This document shows, in pieces, positions 7,294 to 14,589 of a DNA stretch of 22,929 nt (position 1 is the first letter of the stretch; every line of letters begins with the position of its first letter). Both the position numbers and the translations under genes were made by a program. The notes under the pieces are model-generated. The model did no database searches and was not told where the DNA came from. It worked only from the letters and a program-made list of their open reading frames with translations. Source of the stretch: DATLFS01 sp035540935 (GTDB lineage Bacteria > Actinomycetota > CADDZG01 > WHSQ01); the NCBI GenBank assembly GCA_035540935.1, contig DATLFS010000136.1:1-22929 (forward strand), read 5' to 3'.

Positions 7294-7320
7294 GATGGGG
7301 CGGCTCGAAGCCGCCCCATC
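7294..7320 (-). terminator. Perfect 12-bp hairpin, likely terminator of the DUF6458-like gene
   Basis: The arm GATGGGGCGGCT (7294-7305) pairs fully with 7309-7320 around the loop CGA. It begins 19 nt past the stop of the small membrane-protein gene on the minus strand. No T-run follows, as is common for hairpin terminators in high-GC actinobacteria. It also isolates the promoter of the 48-aa gene from read-through. Confidence 0.65.
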
Positions 7321-7339
7321 GCTCATACCGCGGATCCTG

Positions 7340-7552
7340 TTAGGGGATCTCCCGCTCCCGGACCACCGTCTCCTCGCGGCGGAAGGGCGCGAAGCTGCTC
7401 CAGAAGAGGAGCGAGAGGACCAGGCCGATCGCGCCTATCACCATGAGGATGACGCCGACCGTGTCGAGGTTGAGTCCCGACACCTCCACGTCCACGGCCC
7501 ACGCCAGGATCGCGCCGAGGGCCAGAAGGAACAGGCTCACTCCGATTCCCAT
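7340..7552 (-). CDS. Small two-helix membrane protein (DUF6458-like)
   Basis: A 70-aa protein with two predicted membrane helices (about residues 3-19 and 29-50) joined by a short loop VEVSGLNLDT, and a charged C-terminal tail rich in Arg and Glu. The opening MGIGVSLFLLALGAILAWAV and the loop followed by VGVILMVIGAIG closely resemble the actinobacterial family I know as DUF6458; the assignment is from memory. The ATG at 7552 has GAGGAGG about 7 nt upstream; the frame extends further but without a better start. A hairpin (7565-7580) sits directly before the ribosome binding site. Monocistronic, with its own terminator. Function of the family is unknown. Confidence 0.8.
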   Translation of the reverse strand: MGIGVSLFLLALGAILAWAVDVEVSGLNLDTVGVILMVIGAIGLVLSLLFWSSFAPFRREETVVREREIP

Positions 7553-7564
7553 GCGTTCACCTCC

Positions 7565-7580
7565 TCGGGCGGTCGCCCGA
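7565..7580. repeat. Short hairpin TCGGGCG/CGCCCGA in the 120-bp gap
   Basis: A 7-bp perfect stem with a 2-nt loop, between the flavoprotein gene (ends 7673) and the DUF6458-like start (7552). On the minus strand it lies immediately 5' of the GGAGG ribosome binding site. It may end the upstream operon or influence translation start. Otherwise the 120-bp gap holds only GC-rich palindromic fragments. Confidence 0.3.
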
Positions 7581-7672
7581 CGAAATCGACTGCACATGCA
7601 GCCGGGGCGCGTCCTACCCGGGGCGAGCGACCGCGAAACTGCACCGCGTTCGCGCCGCGGCGCGCCGTTACC

Positions 7673-9229
7673 TCAGCCGGCGCGCTCGCCGCGTGCGGCG
7701 AAGTCCTCGACGACGGCGCGCGCCGCGTTCCAGCCCGGCGCGCCGCACACCCCGCCCCCCGGATGCGCGCCGGACCCGCAGAGGTAGTAGCCCGGGAGCG
7801 GGAGCCGGTAGCGATGCCACACGCCGCCGGGACGCCGGTCGAACAACCACTCCGGCAGGAGCTCGCCGTGGAAGATGTTCCCCCCGACCAACCCGAAGCG
7901 CCGCTCCAGGTCGGGCGGGCCCAGCACCACGCGATCCTCCACGAGGTCGAGGAGGCCCGGCGCGTGGTTCTCGAGCGTCCCGAGGACGCGATCGCCAATC
8001 TCGTCCCGCCTCTCATCCCACGTGCCGCGTGCGAGGTCGTACGGCGCGTACTGCGCGAACACCGAGAGCGTGTGCTTGCCGGGTGGAGCGAGGTCGGGCT
8101 CGGTCGCCGTCTGGATCCACGCCTCGATGAAGAACCGCTCCGCCGGCTCCCCGCGCGCCGCCGCCCCGCAGGCGTCCTCGAGATAGTCGATCGAGGGCGC
8201 GATCGTGATCGTGCCGCGATGCTCGGGCCCCGGCTCGCGCGCCGTCGACATCCCGCGGAAACGCGGAAGACCCCCGAGCGCGCAGTTCACTTTCACCACG
8301 GTTCCCGCCGTGGGAAGGAGCTCGACGTCCTCCACGAACTCCGGCGCCAGCGCCTCGCGCGGCACGAGGTCGACGGTGATGCGCGGATGCGCGTTCGATA
8401 CGACGACCGTCGCGTCGATCTCCTCTCCCGACGTGAGGACCACACCTGCGGCGCGCCTGCCGCCGTCCACTTTCACCGCGGCTACCTCGGCGCCGGTCCG
8501 GATCTCGCCCCCGGCGGCGCGCACCGCACCCGCGAGCGCTTGCGTGATCGCCCCCTGGCCCCCGCGCACGAAGCCCCACACGCCGGACTCGCCCGCGGCT
8601 TCGCCGAAGGCGTGGTGAAGGTATATGTACGCGGTTCCGGGCGTACGCGGACCCGCCGCGGTCCCGATGATGCCTTGGGAAGCGACGATCCCCCTCATCA
8701 GATCGCTCTCGAGGTACTCCTCCGCGATCTCGGCGATCGACCCGTCGACCGTCTTCGCAAAGAGCTTCTCGACATCGGACGCGCGGAACTGCCGGCGCGC
8801 CTGCTTGCGCGTCGCGGGGAAGCTGAGGAGAGGACGCAGACGGCGCGCCGCTTCCTCGAACAGCGCCTCGAGCCGTGGGTAGGCGTCGGCGTCGCGACCC
8901 GATATCTCCGCGATCGCGGCGTGCCGGCGCGCCGCGTCCTTCCAGAGCAGCAGCCCTCCACCATCCTCATAGGGATGGAACGCGACCGGGTCCTTCGGGC
9001 GGATGTCGAGGTCGAGCGATAGATCGCGCACTATCCGCGGCAACAACAGCGAGGTCGCGTAAGACGCGGTCGAGATACGGAACCCGGGAAACAGCTCTTC
9101 GGTGACGCATGCGCCGCCGACGATGTCGGACCGGTCCAGGACGAGGACCTTCAGACCGGAGCGGGCGAGATACGCGGCACAGACGAGCCCGTTGTGCCCC
9201 GCCCCGACGATCACGGCGTCGTACGCCAC
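7673..9229 (-). CDS. FAD-dependent phytoene-desaturase-like oxidoreductase
   Basis: A 518-aa flavoprotein of the amine oxidase/phytoene desaturase superfamily (PYROXD2-like). The N-terminal dinucleotide-binding motif VIVGAGHNGL (6-15) is followed by the conserved ARSGLKVLVLDR and GGACVTEELFPGF blocks. The C-terminal FAD-contacting stretch GSGAHPGGGVCG (485-496) with GWNAA is intact. The substrate cannot be told from sequence; these enzymes oxidise or isomerise polyenes or related lipids, and no carotenoid genes are nearby. The GTG start lies 2 nt after the stop of the upstream heme monooxygenase gene (TGA-CG-GTG), so the two form a coupled operon. An upstream ATG in frame would overlap that gene by 140 nt and is rejected. 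Confidence 0.87.
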   Translation of the reverse strand: MAYDAVIVGAGHNGLVCAAYLARSGLKVLVLDRSDIVGGACVTEELFPGFRISTASYATSLLLPRIVRDLSLDLDIRPKDPVAFHPYEDGGGLLLWKDAARRHAAIAEISGRDADAYPRLEALFEEAARRLRPLLSFPATRKQARRQFRASDVEKLFAKTVDGSIAEIAEEYLESDLMRGIVASQGIIGTAAGPRTPGTAYIYLHHAFGEAAGESGVWGFVRGGQGAITQALAGAVRAAGGEIRTGAEVAAVKVDGGRRAAGVVLTSGEEIDATVVVSNAHPRITVDLVPREALAPEFVEDVELLPTAGTVVKVNCALGGLPRFRGMSTAREPGPEHRGTITIAPSIDYLEDACGAAARGEPAERFFIEAWIQTATEPDLAPPGKHTLSVFAQYAPYDLARGTWDERRDEIGDRVLGTLENHAPGLLDLVEDRVVLGPPDLERRFGLVGGNIFHGELLPEWLFDRRPGGVWHRYRLPLPGYYLCGSGAHPGGGVCGAPGWNAARAVVEDFAARGERAG

Positions 9230-9231
9230 CG

Positions 9232-9543
9232 TCAGATCGCCTCGGACTGCACGACCTCGTACGCCAGGACCTCCGAGCCCGTGCCGACGGGCTTCCCCTC
9301 CGAACGAGCGTGACCCTTGGTGAAGGCCGCGCTCGACATCCACGCCTCGAACGCCTCCTTGGAGGCCCATTTCGTGAACACGAAGTAGCGCCCCGCGGCG
9401 GCGTCGTTGTCCGGACGCAGCAGATAGAAGGCCTCGAAACCCTCCGCCTTCGACACCTCACCGGCGCGGTTCGAGAACCTCTCCTCGAGCCGCTCACCCC
9501 CACCCTCCGGCACCTCGATGGCGTTGATGACGACGTACGACAT
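9232..9543 (-). CDS. Heme-degrading monooxygenase (MhuD/IsdG-type, ABM fold)
   Basis: A 103-aa dimeric ferredoxin-like protein expected to bind heme and open its porphyrin ring, releasing iron. The opening VINAIEVPEG, then FYLLRP and RYFVFTKW, closely match mycobacterial MhuD as I remember it. The catalytic Asn-Trp-His set of IsdG-type enzymes is visible as Asn7, Trp68 and His78. The Trp-His spacing is that of IsdG, one residue longer than in MhuD. The ATG has AGGAGG (9551-9556) 7 nt upstream, and a TAGCCT -10 box lies 31 nt before the start. First gene of an operon with the flavoprotein. A plain antibiotic-biosynthesis monooxygenase is the weaker alternative. Confidence 0.87.
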   Translation of the reverse strand: MSYVVINAIEVPEGGGERLEERFSNRAGEVSKAEGFEAFYLLRPDNDAAAGRYFVFTKWASKEAFEAWMSSAAFTKGHARSEGKPVGTGSEVLAYEVVQSEAI

Positions 9544-9574
9544 CGCGCAACCTCCTGGCGTGGACGTCGACGGC

Positions 9575-9580
9575 AGGCTA
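9575..9580 (-). promoter_or_regulatory. -10 box TAGCCT for the heme monooxygenase operon
   Basis: TAnnnT match on the minus strand; transcription from about 9568 would give a leader of about 25 nt carrying AGGAGG. It overlaps by two bases the -10 box of the divergent zinc-ribbon gene, so the two promoters probably exclude each other. Confidence 0.4.
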
Positions 9581-9584
9581 CCGT
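9579..9584 (+). promoter_or_regulatory. -10 box TACCGT for the zinc-ribbon microprotein (leaderless)
   Basis: TACCGT followed by CTCCCC (6 nt) and ATG. No Shine-Dalgarno sequence. Same spacing as the other leaderless starts in the window. Confidence 0.5.
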
Positions 9585-9590
9585 CTCCCC

Positions 9591-9737
9591 ATGTCGTTCA
9601 CCGCGTTCTGCCCGACCTGTAAACGCACGGTCTACATCGAGGAGGGGGACACCCCCGTCTGCCCGGTGTGCTCGACGCCCCTGCTCGAGACCGTGGGGAC
9701 GCGGAGCGACGACGATCAGGCCGACGGGGCGAAATAG
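9591..9737 (+). CDS. 48-aa zinc-ribbon microprotein
   Basis: Opens MSFTAFCPTCKRTVYI and has two knuckles, C7-x2-C10 and C24-x2-C27 (CPVC), the layout of a minimal zinc ribbon, then an acidic tail (SDDDQADGAK). No specific family is recognised. The start is supported by a leaderless -10 box 6 nt upstream. The last 22 nt overlap the 3' end of the convergent histidine phosphatase gene. It diverges from the heme monooxygenase operon with 47 nt between starts. Such ribbons usually bind one Zn and mediate protein or nucleic acid contacts; the role here is unknown. Confidence 0.72.
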   Translation: MSFTAFCPTCKRTVYIEEGDTPVCPVCSTPLLETVGTRSDDDQADGAK

Positions 9738-10327
9738 GCCCCTTCCGCCGCTCGCCCCTTGTCGAGAACGAGGGTCGTGACCGAACCCGTCTCGCACCGC
9801 AGCGGCCCGCGCCACGGGGGTCCCCAGCGGCTCGTGAAGTGGTTGCGCGCCACGATGATCGGCGTCTGGTGCGAGACCACGACCGCATCTCCACCCGCGG
9901 CGGCGGCGAGCGCCTCCGCGACCACCTCGGTCATGCGCTTCCGGATGTCCTCGTAGGACTCCCCCCACGACGGCCGGATCGGGTTGCGGAGCCGCCACCA
10001 ATGCCGCGGTGACGTGGCGAAGGCGAGCAGCGTGCGACCGATGCCCTCGAGGTGCGTGGCGCTCTCGATGAGCCTTTCGTCGGTGACGACCTCGACGCCG
10101 TGCCTCTCCGCGATCGCAGCCGCCGTCTCCTGTGCGCGCTCGAGCGGGGATGCCCACACCGCCCGCACCGGTCTCGGCGCGAGATGGTCGGCCGCCTGCG
10201 TCGCCTGTTGCTTGCCGATCTCCGAGAGGTGGAACCCGGGCAGGCGACCGTAGATCACGCCCTGCGGGTTCTCGACCCTCCCGTGACGCACCAGATGAAC
10301 GGTGCCGTTGATGGCGTCGGTCGTCAT
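9716..10327 (-). CDS. Histidine phosphatase family protein (phosphoglycerate-mutase-like)
   Basis: A 203-aa protein of the histidine phosphatase superfamily. The catalytic RHG is at 14-16 (LVRHGRVENP, His15 being the phosphoryl acceptor). The family's SPLERAQET block (Arg64), acidic Glu88 (ERLIES) and second His153 (VVVSHQTPI) are all present. No signal peptide; cytoplasmic. The substrate is not predictable: members range from phosphoglycerate mutases to alpha-ribazole and small sugar-phosphate phosphatases, and no cobalamin genes are adjacent. The ATG is 6 nt after a TAGGTT box and has no Shine-Dalgarno sequence. It diverges from the reductase gene at 10362 with only 34 nt between starts. 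Confidence 0.88.
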   Translation of the reverse strand: MTTDAINGTVHLVRHGRVENPQGVIYGRLPGFHLSEIGKQQATQAADHLAPRPVRAVWASPLERAQETAAAIAERHGVEVVTDERLIESATHLEGIGRTLLAFATSPRHWWRLRNPIRPSWGESYEDIRKRMTEVVAEALAAAAGGDAVVVSHQTPIIVARNHFTSRWGPPWRGPLRCETGSVTTLVLDKGRAAEGAYFAPSA

Positions 10328-10333
10328 CGCTCG

Positions 10334-10339
10334 AACCTA
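10334..10339 (-). promoter_or_regulatory. -10 box TAGGTT for the histidine phosphatase gene (leaderless)
   Basis: TAGGTT, then CGAGCG (6 nt), then ATG on the minus strand. The surrounding GATAGGTTC is identical to that before the AdnA-like gene. Confidence 0.6.
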
Positions 10340-10349
10340 TCCCCACCTG

Positions 10350-10355
10350 TAATGT
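10350..10355 (+). promoter_or_regulatory. -10 box TAATGT for the saccharopine-dehydrogenase-like gene (leaderless)
   Basis: TAATGT, then CCACCC (6 nt), then ATG. It lies in the same 34-bp gap as the divergent -10 box at 10334-10339, so this is a very compact bidirectional promoter. Confidence 0.55.
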
Positions 10356-10361
10356 CCACCC

Positions 10362-11435
10362 ATGCCGGACGTCCTTCTCTTCGGCGCCACCGGTTATACC
10401 GGGCGCCTCACGGCCCGTGCGCTCGCGCGCCGCGGCGCGTCGTTCGCGGTTGCAGGCCGCAACAAGACGAAAGTCGAGGCCATCGCGCGCGAGGTGGGTG
10501 CTGCAGACGCTCGCATCGCGGACGCGGGCGACCTCGACGCGCTCCGGCGCGCCGTCGCCGACTGCCGCGTCCTCCTGACGTGCGTCGGGCCTTTCGTGCG
10601 CTACGGCGACGGCGCGGTTCGCGCCGCGCTCGCGGAGGGAGTTCACTACATCGACTCAACAGGCGAAGGCGCGTTCATCCGGTCGCTGCTCGAGCAAGAC
10701 GGAGCGGCGCGGGAACGCGGGATCGCCATGGCTCCGGCGATGGGCTTCGACGAGGTACCGGCCGACGTCGGGCTTCGGATCGCGGTAGACGGTCTCGACC
10801 GCGCCGACGCCACCGCTACCTACGCGGTGCCGACGACGCCGTCGATCGGCACCTTGCGCAGCGCGCTCGGGATCATGCTCGGCGAGGGTTGCTGCCTGGT
10901 GGACGGGCGGCCGCAACCCTTCCATGCCGCCGACGAGAGCCGCGTCGCGCCGATGCCGCCGCCGCTGGGGCCAAAGCCCGCGATATCGGCGCCGTTGTCG
11001 ATCGGCGACATCGCCTCCCTGCACGACGACCTCAGATCGTTCAAGCCGTTCGTCACGTCGGGCGGCGCCCAGCGCGCCGCTCTTCGGTGGGCGAGGCGAC
11101 CGGCCGGCCTGTTCGTGGGATCGGCGCCGGGACGCCGGATCCTCGAGGCGGTGTTCCGCCGGCTGCCGGAGGGTCCCGACGAGCAAGGCCGGCGCAAACG
11201 GTGGACGGTCCTGATCGAAGTCTCGGCCGCCGGTCGCCGCAGGAACGTCTCGTTGCAGGGGTCGGACGTGTACGGGCTCACCGCGGAGCTGCTCTCGGCG
11301 GCCGCGATCGAGATGGCCGGTGACGGGTATGACCGGGCGGGGGTGCTGTCGCCCGTGCAGGCCTTCGGCCTCGATTTCCTGCGCGAGCTGCTGCACTCGA
11401 GCGGCGTCGAGATACAGGTCTTCGAACCCGGGTAG
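10362..11435 (+). CDS. Saccharopine-dehydrogenase-like NAD(P)-dependent reductase
   Basis: A 357-aa protein with an N-terminal Rossmann domain (VLLFGATGYTGRL, glycine motif at 8-14), VAGRNKTKVEAI for the adenine ribose loop and LLTCVGPFVRYGD. Next comes the conserved YIDSTGEGAFI segment and a less conserved C-terminal domain. This is the layout of the saccharopine dehydrogenase-like/trans-acting enoyl reductase family, which in mycobacteria includes lipid reductases rather than true lysine-pathway enzymes. No lysine biosynthesis genes are adjacent, so the substrate stays open. Leaderless start with a TAATGT box at 6 nt. The 130-aa gene of unknown function begins 28 nt after its stop with its own ribosome binding site, so the two are probably co-transcribed. 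Confidence 0.85.
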   Translation: MPDVLLFGATGYTGRLTARALARRGASFAVAGRNKTKVEAIAREVGAADARIADAGDLDALRRAVADCRVLLTCVGPFVRYGDGAVRAALAEGVHYIDSTGEGAFIRSLLEQDGAARERGIAMAPAMGFDEVPADVGLRIAVDGLDRADATATYAVPTTPSIGTLRSALGIMLGEGCCLVDGRPQPFHAADESRVAPMPPPLGPKPAISAPLSIGDIASLHDDLRSFKPFVTSGGAQRAALRWARRPAGLFVGSAPGRRILEAVFRRLPEGPDEQGRRKRWTVLIEVSAAGRRRNVSLQGSDVYGLTAELLSAAAIEMAGDGYDRAGVLSPVQAFGLDFLRELLHSSGVEIQVFEPG

Positions 11436-11463
11436 CGATCTCCACCGGGCGAAAGGAGAGCGA

Positions 11464-11856
11464 GTGGGAGCGAGACTCCAGTACGCGAAGGTGATCGACC
11501 GGCGGCTCTACTTCGAGCGCGGGGCGAGGGTTCACCCCGGCCTCGAGAACAAGATCGTCGTCAACGGCGAGCCGGGCGTCGCGGGCGCCTTCCTCGTCCT
11601 GAGGGCGTGGACCGACGACCACGGCAGCTTCACCGAGTCCTGGCGGATCGAGACGCCGGGCGGCCAGACGATCTACAAGAGCACGCCGCGCGAGCTCCAT
11701 CTCGCCACCACGACCCACGCCGAGCACCTCGAAGACGAGGTCGTGGACCTCAAGCTCGACTATGCGGGCGACGGATATCAGGTCGTCTTCACGCTCGACG
11801 ACCACGAGGTGGCGCGCGTGGAGTTCCCGGCCGAAACGGAGGACCCCTCCCGGTAA
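11464..11856 (+). CDS. Conserved-looking 130-aa protein of unknown function
   Basis: No family recognised. It starts at a GTG with AAAGGAGA (11452-11459) 4 nt upstream. Sequence: no signal peptide or membrane helix. It alternates short hydrophobic strands (KIVVNGE, GAFLVLRAW, YQVVFTLDD, EVARVEF) with charged turns, suggesting an all-beta domain. A central acidic/His-rich stretch (HLATTTHAEHLEDEVVDL, residues about 79-96) could bind metal. Codon use is like its neighbours, with strong third-position GC, so the frame is a real gene. It sits 28 nt after the reductase and 68 nt before the membrane protein. Confidence 0.75.
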   Translation: MGARLQYAKVIDRRLYFERGARVHPGLENKIVVNGEPGVAGAFLVLRAWTDDHGSFTESWRIETPGGQTIYKSTPRELHLATTTHAEHLEDEVVDLKLDYAGDGYQVVFTLDDHEVARVEFPAETEDPSR

Positions 11857-11890
11857 CCACAGCGCGCCGCGGGCGTCCAATCCTCCGCAA

Positions 11891-11906
11891 GCGGCCGCAG
11901 GGCCGC
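11891..11906. repeat. Small hairpin GCGGCC-GCAG-GGCCGC before the membrane-protein gene
   Basis: A 6-bp perfect stem with a tetraloop in the 68-nt gap between two plus-strand genes, 7 nt before the GAGGAGG ribosome binding site. It may be a weak terminator for the upstream pair. Low support in such GC-rich DNA. Confidence 0.3.
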
Positions 11907-11924
11907 CGTCATAGAGGAGGAAAG

Positions 11925-12233
11925 ATGTACGAGTTCGCGATCGTGGTCTTGCTGGGCATCGGCAGCTTCAAGCTCGTCGACATGCTGAACGAGTACGTGG
12001 ACCTGTCCAAGGTGCAGACGCTGTTGACGATCGCCCTGGGCGCGGCCGTTGCGTGGGCCCTCGGCTTCTCGCTCTTCGCCCAGTGGGAGATCCCGGTTCG
12101 CTCGGAGGCTCTCGGCTACGTCGGCACGGGTCTCATGATCGCCGCCGCCGGCTATGCGACGCCGAAGGTGTTCGAGCACGTCGCCGAGATCATCGGCCAC
12201 CAGCGGGGGACGCGCACGCCGAAGGCGGCGTAA
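11925..12233 (+). CDS. Small membrane protein with three predicted helices, unknown function
   Basis: A 102-aa protein with hydrophobic segments at about 3-20, 32-51 and 62-78, and a C-terminal cytoplasmic-looking tail ending RGTRTPKAA. Holin-like size and topology, but no lysis or phage genes are nearby and I recognise no family. The ATG has GAGGAGG (11914-11920) 4 nt upstream. The frame can be extended upstream but without signal or ribosome binding site. A perfect 12-bp terminator with a TTCG loop follows the stop by 15 nt, marking the end of the transcription unit. Confidence 0.78.
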   Translation: MYEFAIVVLLGIGSFKLVDMLNEYVDLSKVQTLLTIALGAAVAWALGFSLFAQWEIPVRSEALGYVGTGLMIAAAGYATPKVFEHVAEIIGHQRGTRTPKAA

Positions 12234-12248
12234 CGTCCGGCTCACCCA

Positions 12249-12276
12249 GGAGAAGGCCCCTTCGGGGGCCTTCTCC
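12249..12276 (+). terminator. Strong 12-bp hairpin terminator with TTCG tetraloop
   Basis: GGAGAAGGCCCC (12249-12260) pairs perfectly with 12265-12276 around TTCG, a very stable loop. It lies 15 nt after the membrane-protein stop. No T-run follows. It separates the 10362-12233 unit from the decarboxylase gene. Confidence 0.8.
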
Positions 12277-12339
12277 GCGCGCGCGATAGCCGTGTGAGGA
12301 TGGGAGCAAAGCAAGTATCCGGCGCGCACTGGAGGACGC

Positions 12340-13722
12340 ATGGATCGCGAGGAACTCGGCATCGTTTTCGACCACGCAGCGCGGTTCCTCCGGTCACTCC
12401 CCGAGCGACCGGTGCGGCCGGAGGCTGCGGTCGCCGAGCTGCGGACCGAGCTCGGCCTTCCCCTCCAGCCGGAGAGCATCCCGGCCGCCGACGTCATCCG
12501 CGATCTCATCGCCGCCGCGGAGCCCGGGCTCATGGGAACCACCAGCCCCAGGTTCTTCGGCTTCGTCATCGGCGGCACGACGCCGGTCGCGCTCGCGGCC
12601 GACTGGCTCACGACGCTGTGGGACCAGAACGCAGGGCTGTATGCGTCGGCGCCCGCGGCCTCGGTCGCCGAGGAAACCGCGGCGCGCTGGCTGGTCGACG
12701 TGCTCGGGCTGCCGCCGGGTACGTCGACCGGCTTCGTCACGGGCGGACAGATGGCGAACTTCACCTGCCTCGCCGCCGCGCGCGATCACGTCCTCGCCGA
12801 AGCCGGGTGGGACGTCGAGCGGGACGGCCTGCAGGGCGCGCCGAGGATCCGCGTGATCGCGGGGGAAGAGCGACACTCCACGATCGACCGGGCGCTCCGG
12901 TACCTCGGGCTGGGCGAGACGACGGCACGGCTGGTCCCGGCCGACGAACAAGGCCGGATGCGTCCCGACGCGCTGGAGGAGACGCTCGTCGAGGAGGACG
13001 CGCCGACGATCGTGTGTGCGCAGGCGGGGAACGTCAACAGCGGCTCGTTCGACCCCTTGCGCCCGATCTGCGAGATGTCCCGGCAGGCGGGCGCGTGGGT
13101 GCACGTCGACGGCGCCTTCGGCCTCTGGGCCGCGGCGTCGCCGCGGCTCGCGCACCTGCTCGACGGCCATGATCTCGCCGACTCGTGGGCGACCGACGGG
13201 CACAAGTGGCTGAACGTCCCGTACGACTCCGGGTTTGCCTTCTGCGCGCGTCCCGAAGCCCACCGGCGCGCCATGCAGGTGCACGCGAGCTACCTGATCC
13301 ACGCGGAGGACGCGGAGCGAGACCCGATGGACTGGAATCCCGAGTTCTCCCGACGCGCCCGCGGCTTCGCCGTCTATGCCGCGATGCGCGCGCTCGGACG
13401 CGGAGGCATCACCGAGATGATCGAGCGCGGCTGTGACAACGCGCGGCGCTTCGCCGACCGGCTTGCGACTGCGGACGGGGTCGAGGTCCTGAACGAGGTC
13501 GTGCTCAACCAGGTCCTGGTCGCCTTCGGCGACGACGAGCGCACGCAGGAGGTGGTACGCCGCGTGCAAGCGGACGGCACCTGCTGGCTCTCCGGCAGCC
13601 GCTGGCGAGGGAGGGCCGTCATGCGGATCTCGGTCTCGAACTGGGCCACGACCGCGGACGACGTAGATCGCTCCGTCGGGGCGATCCTCGCCGCGGCGGA
13701 AGCCGCCCAACGCCTATCCTGA
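12340..13722 (+). CDS. PLP-dependent group II amino acid decarboxylase
   Basis: A 460-aa cytoplasmic pyridoxal-phosphate enzyme of the glutamate/aspartate/aromatic amino acid decarboxylase family. Family marks: TSPRFFGFVIGG (68-79), GFVTGGQMANFTCL (131-144), His179 in ERHSTIDRA (the residue that stacks on PLP), HVDGAFG (255-261) with Asp257 binding the pyridine nitrogen, and the Schiff-base Lys289 in ATDGHKWLNVPYD. The substrate (Asp, Glu, Tyr, Trp or others) is not decidable; a sphingosine-phosphate-lyase-like use is also possible. The ATG has GGAGG (12331-12335) 4 nt upstream. The promoter of the following hydrolase lies inside its last codons. Confidence 0.88.
   Translation: MDREELGIVFDHAARFLRSLPERPVRPEAAVAELRTELGLPLQPESIPAADVIRDLIAAAEPGLMGTTSPRFFGFVIGGTTPVALAADWLTTLWDQNAGLYASAPAASVAEETAARWLVDVLGLPPGTSTGFVTGGQMANFTCLAAARDHVLAEAGWDVERDGLQGAPRIRVIAGEERHSTIDRALRYLGLGETTARLVPADEQGRMRPDALEETLVEEDAPTIVCAQAGNVNSGSFDPLRPICEMSRQAGAWVHVDGAFGLWAAASPRLAHLLDGHDLADSWATDGHKWLNVPYDSGFAFCARPEAHRRAMQVHASYLIHAEDAERDPMDWNPEFSRRARGFAVYAAMRALGRGGITEMIERGCDNARRFADRLATADGVEVLNEVVLNQVLVAFGDDERTQEVVRRVQADGTCWLSGSRWRGRAVMRISVSNWATTADDVDRSVGAILAAAEAAQRLS
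13715..13720 (+). promoter_or_regulatory. -10 box TATCCT for the alpha/beta hydrolase gene (leaderless)
   Basis: TATCCT followed by GAGCCGC (7 nt) and ATG. The box sits in the last codons of the decarboxylase gene and its final T is the first base of that gene's TGA stop. Confidence 0.5.
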
Positions 13723-13727
13723 GCCGC

Positions 13728-14537
13728 ATGCCTCACGCGGACGACAACGGCCTTCGGATCCACTACGTCGACACGGACCCATCGGGCGCGCCGGGCGGAA
13801 CCGCCCTCGTGCTGATCCACGGCTTCCCCCTGAACGGACGTCTCTGGCGAGCGCAACAGGAGGCGCTCGGTGACCGCCACCGGATCCTGCTGCCCGACCT
13901 CATCGGCTTCGGCGGCTCCGACGCGCCCGAGGACCCGAGCTCCTACTCGATGGAGAGGTTCGCGTCGAACGTGCTCGCGGTCATGGACCACGCCGGGGTC
14001 GAGCGGGCGGCCGTCGGCGGTCTCTCGATGGGCGGTTACGTCGCCTTGGAGCTCTGGCGCCGGGCGCGCGACCGCATCTCCGCGCTGATCCTGGCGGACA
14101 CGAGGGCCGAAGCGGACGACGAGGGGGCCCGTGCGAAACGCACCGAGCAACAGGAACGTCTCCGGCGCGATGAGCGCGACGCGTTGATCGAGGACCTCCT
14201 GCGCGCGCTGCTGGCCCCGGCGACGCACGAGCGTAAGCCCGACGTCGTCGACGAAACACGCTCTCTCATGGACAACCCGGCGGCGGGTTGGATAGGCGCG
14301 CTCGAAGCGATGAAGACCCGACTCGACTCGACCGCCGACCTCACCTCGATCGACGTTCCCACGCTCATCGTCGTCGGCGAGCACGACGCTCTCACACCGC
14401 CGGCCGTCGCTCGCTCTCTGCACGAACGGATCCCCGGGTCGCAGCTGGTGGTCGTTCCCGATGCCGGCCACTTCTCGTGCCTCGAGTCGCCGGCCGTCTT
14501 CTCCGGCGCGCTGGCCGACTTCCTCGCGAGCGCGTAG
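13728..14537 (+). CDS. Alpha/beta-fold hydrolase
   Basis: A 269-aa cytoplasmic hydrolase. The oxyanion HGFPLNGRLW (31-40), nucleophile elbow GLSMGG (98-103; Ser100), Asp220 in VVGEHDALTPP and His248 in DAGHFSCLE give a complete Ser-Asp-His triad. The sequence style (LIHGFPLN, GFGGSD, VGGLSMGGYVALEL) is like esterase/epoxide-hydrolase-type members of the PF00561 group. The cap region 125-180 is unusually rich in Arg, Glu and Asp. The substrate is unknown. It begins 5 nt after the decarboxylase stop but has its own leaderless -10 box. Confidence 0.88.
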   Translation: MPHADDNGLRIHYVDTDPSGAPGGTALVLIHGFPLNGRLWRAQQEALGDRHRILLPDLIGFGGSDAPEDPSSYSMERFASNVLAVMDHAGVERAAVGGLSMGGYVALELWRRARDRISALILADTRAEADDEGARAKRTEQQERLRRDERDALIEDLLRALLAPATHERKPDVVDETRSLMDNPAAGWIGALEAMKTRLDSTADLTSIDVPTLIVVGEHDALTPPAVARSLHERIPGSQLVVVPDAGHFSCLESPAVFSGALADFLASA

Positions 14538-14577
14538 CGGTTGCCGGGAAATCCGGCCCGCGCAGGTCGCCCGCTCC

Positions 14578-14583
14578 TAGGCT
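14578..14583 (+). promoter_or_regulatory. -10 box TAGGCT for the RecB-type nuclease gene (leaderless)
   Basis: TAGGCT followed by GAACGC (6 nt) and ATG; no Shine-Dalgarno sequence. Confidence 0.5.
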
Positions 14584-14589
14584 GAACGC

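Noticed and set aside
7651..7664. Palindrome CGCGCCGCGGCGCG after the flavoprotein stop
   Set aside because: Composed only of G and C with no loop; such palindromes arise often at this GC content.
8967..10646. Minus-strand open frame of 559 codons spanning three genes
   Set aside because: Composition is Arg/Gly-rich without domains and it crosses the monooxygenase, zinc-ribbon and phosphatase genes in other frames. High GC makes such frames common.
11925..12233. 102-aa membrane protein as a phage holin
   Set aside because: Size and topology fit loosely, but no endolysin, phage gene or attachment site is nearby.
14543..14557. GCCGG-N5-CCGGC after the alpha/beta hydrolase as a terminator
   Set aside because: Only a 5-bp stem in very GC-rich DNA; not distinguishable from chance.
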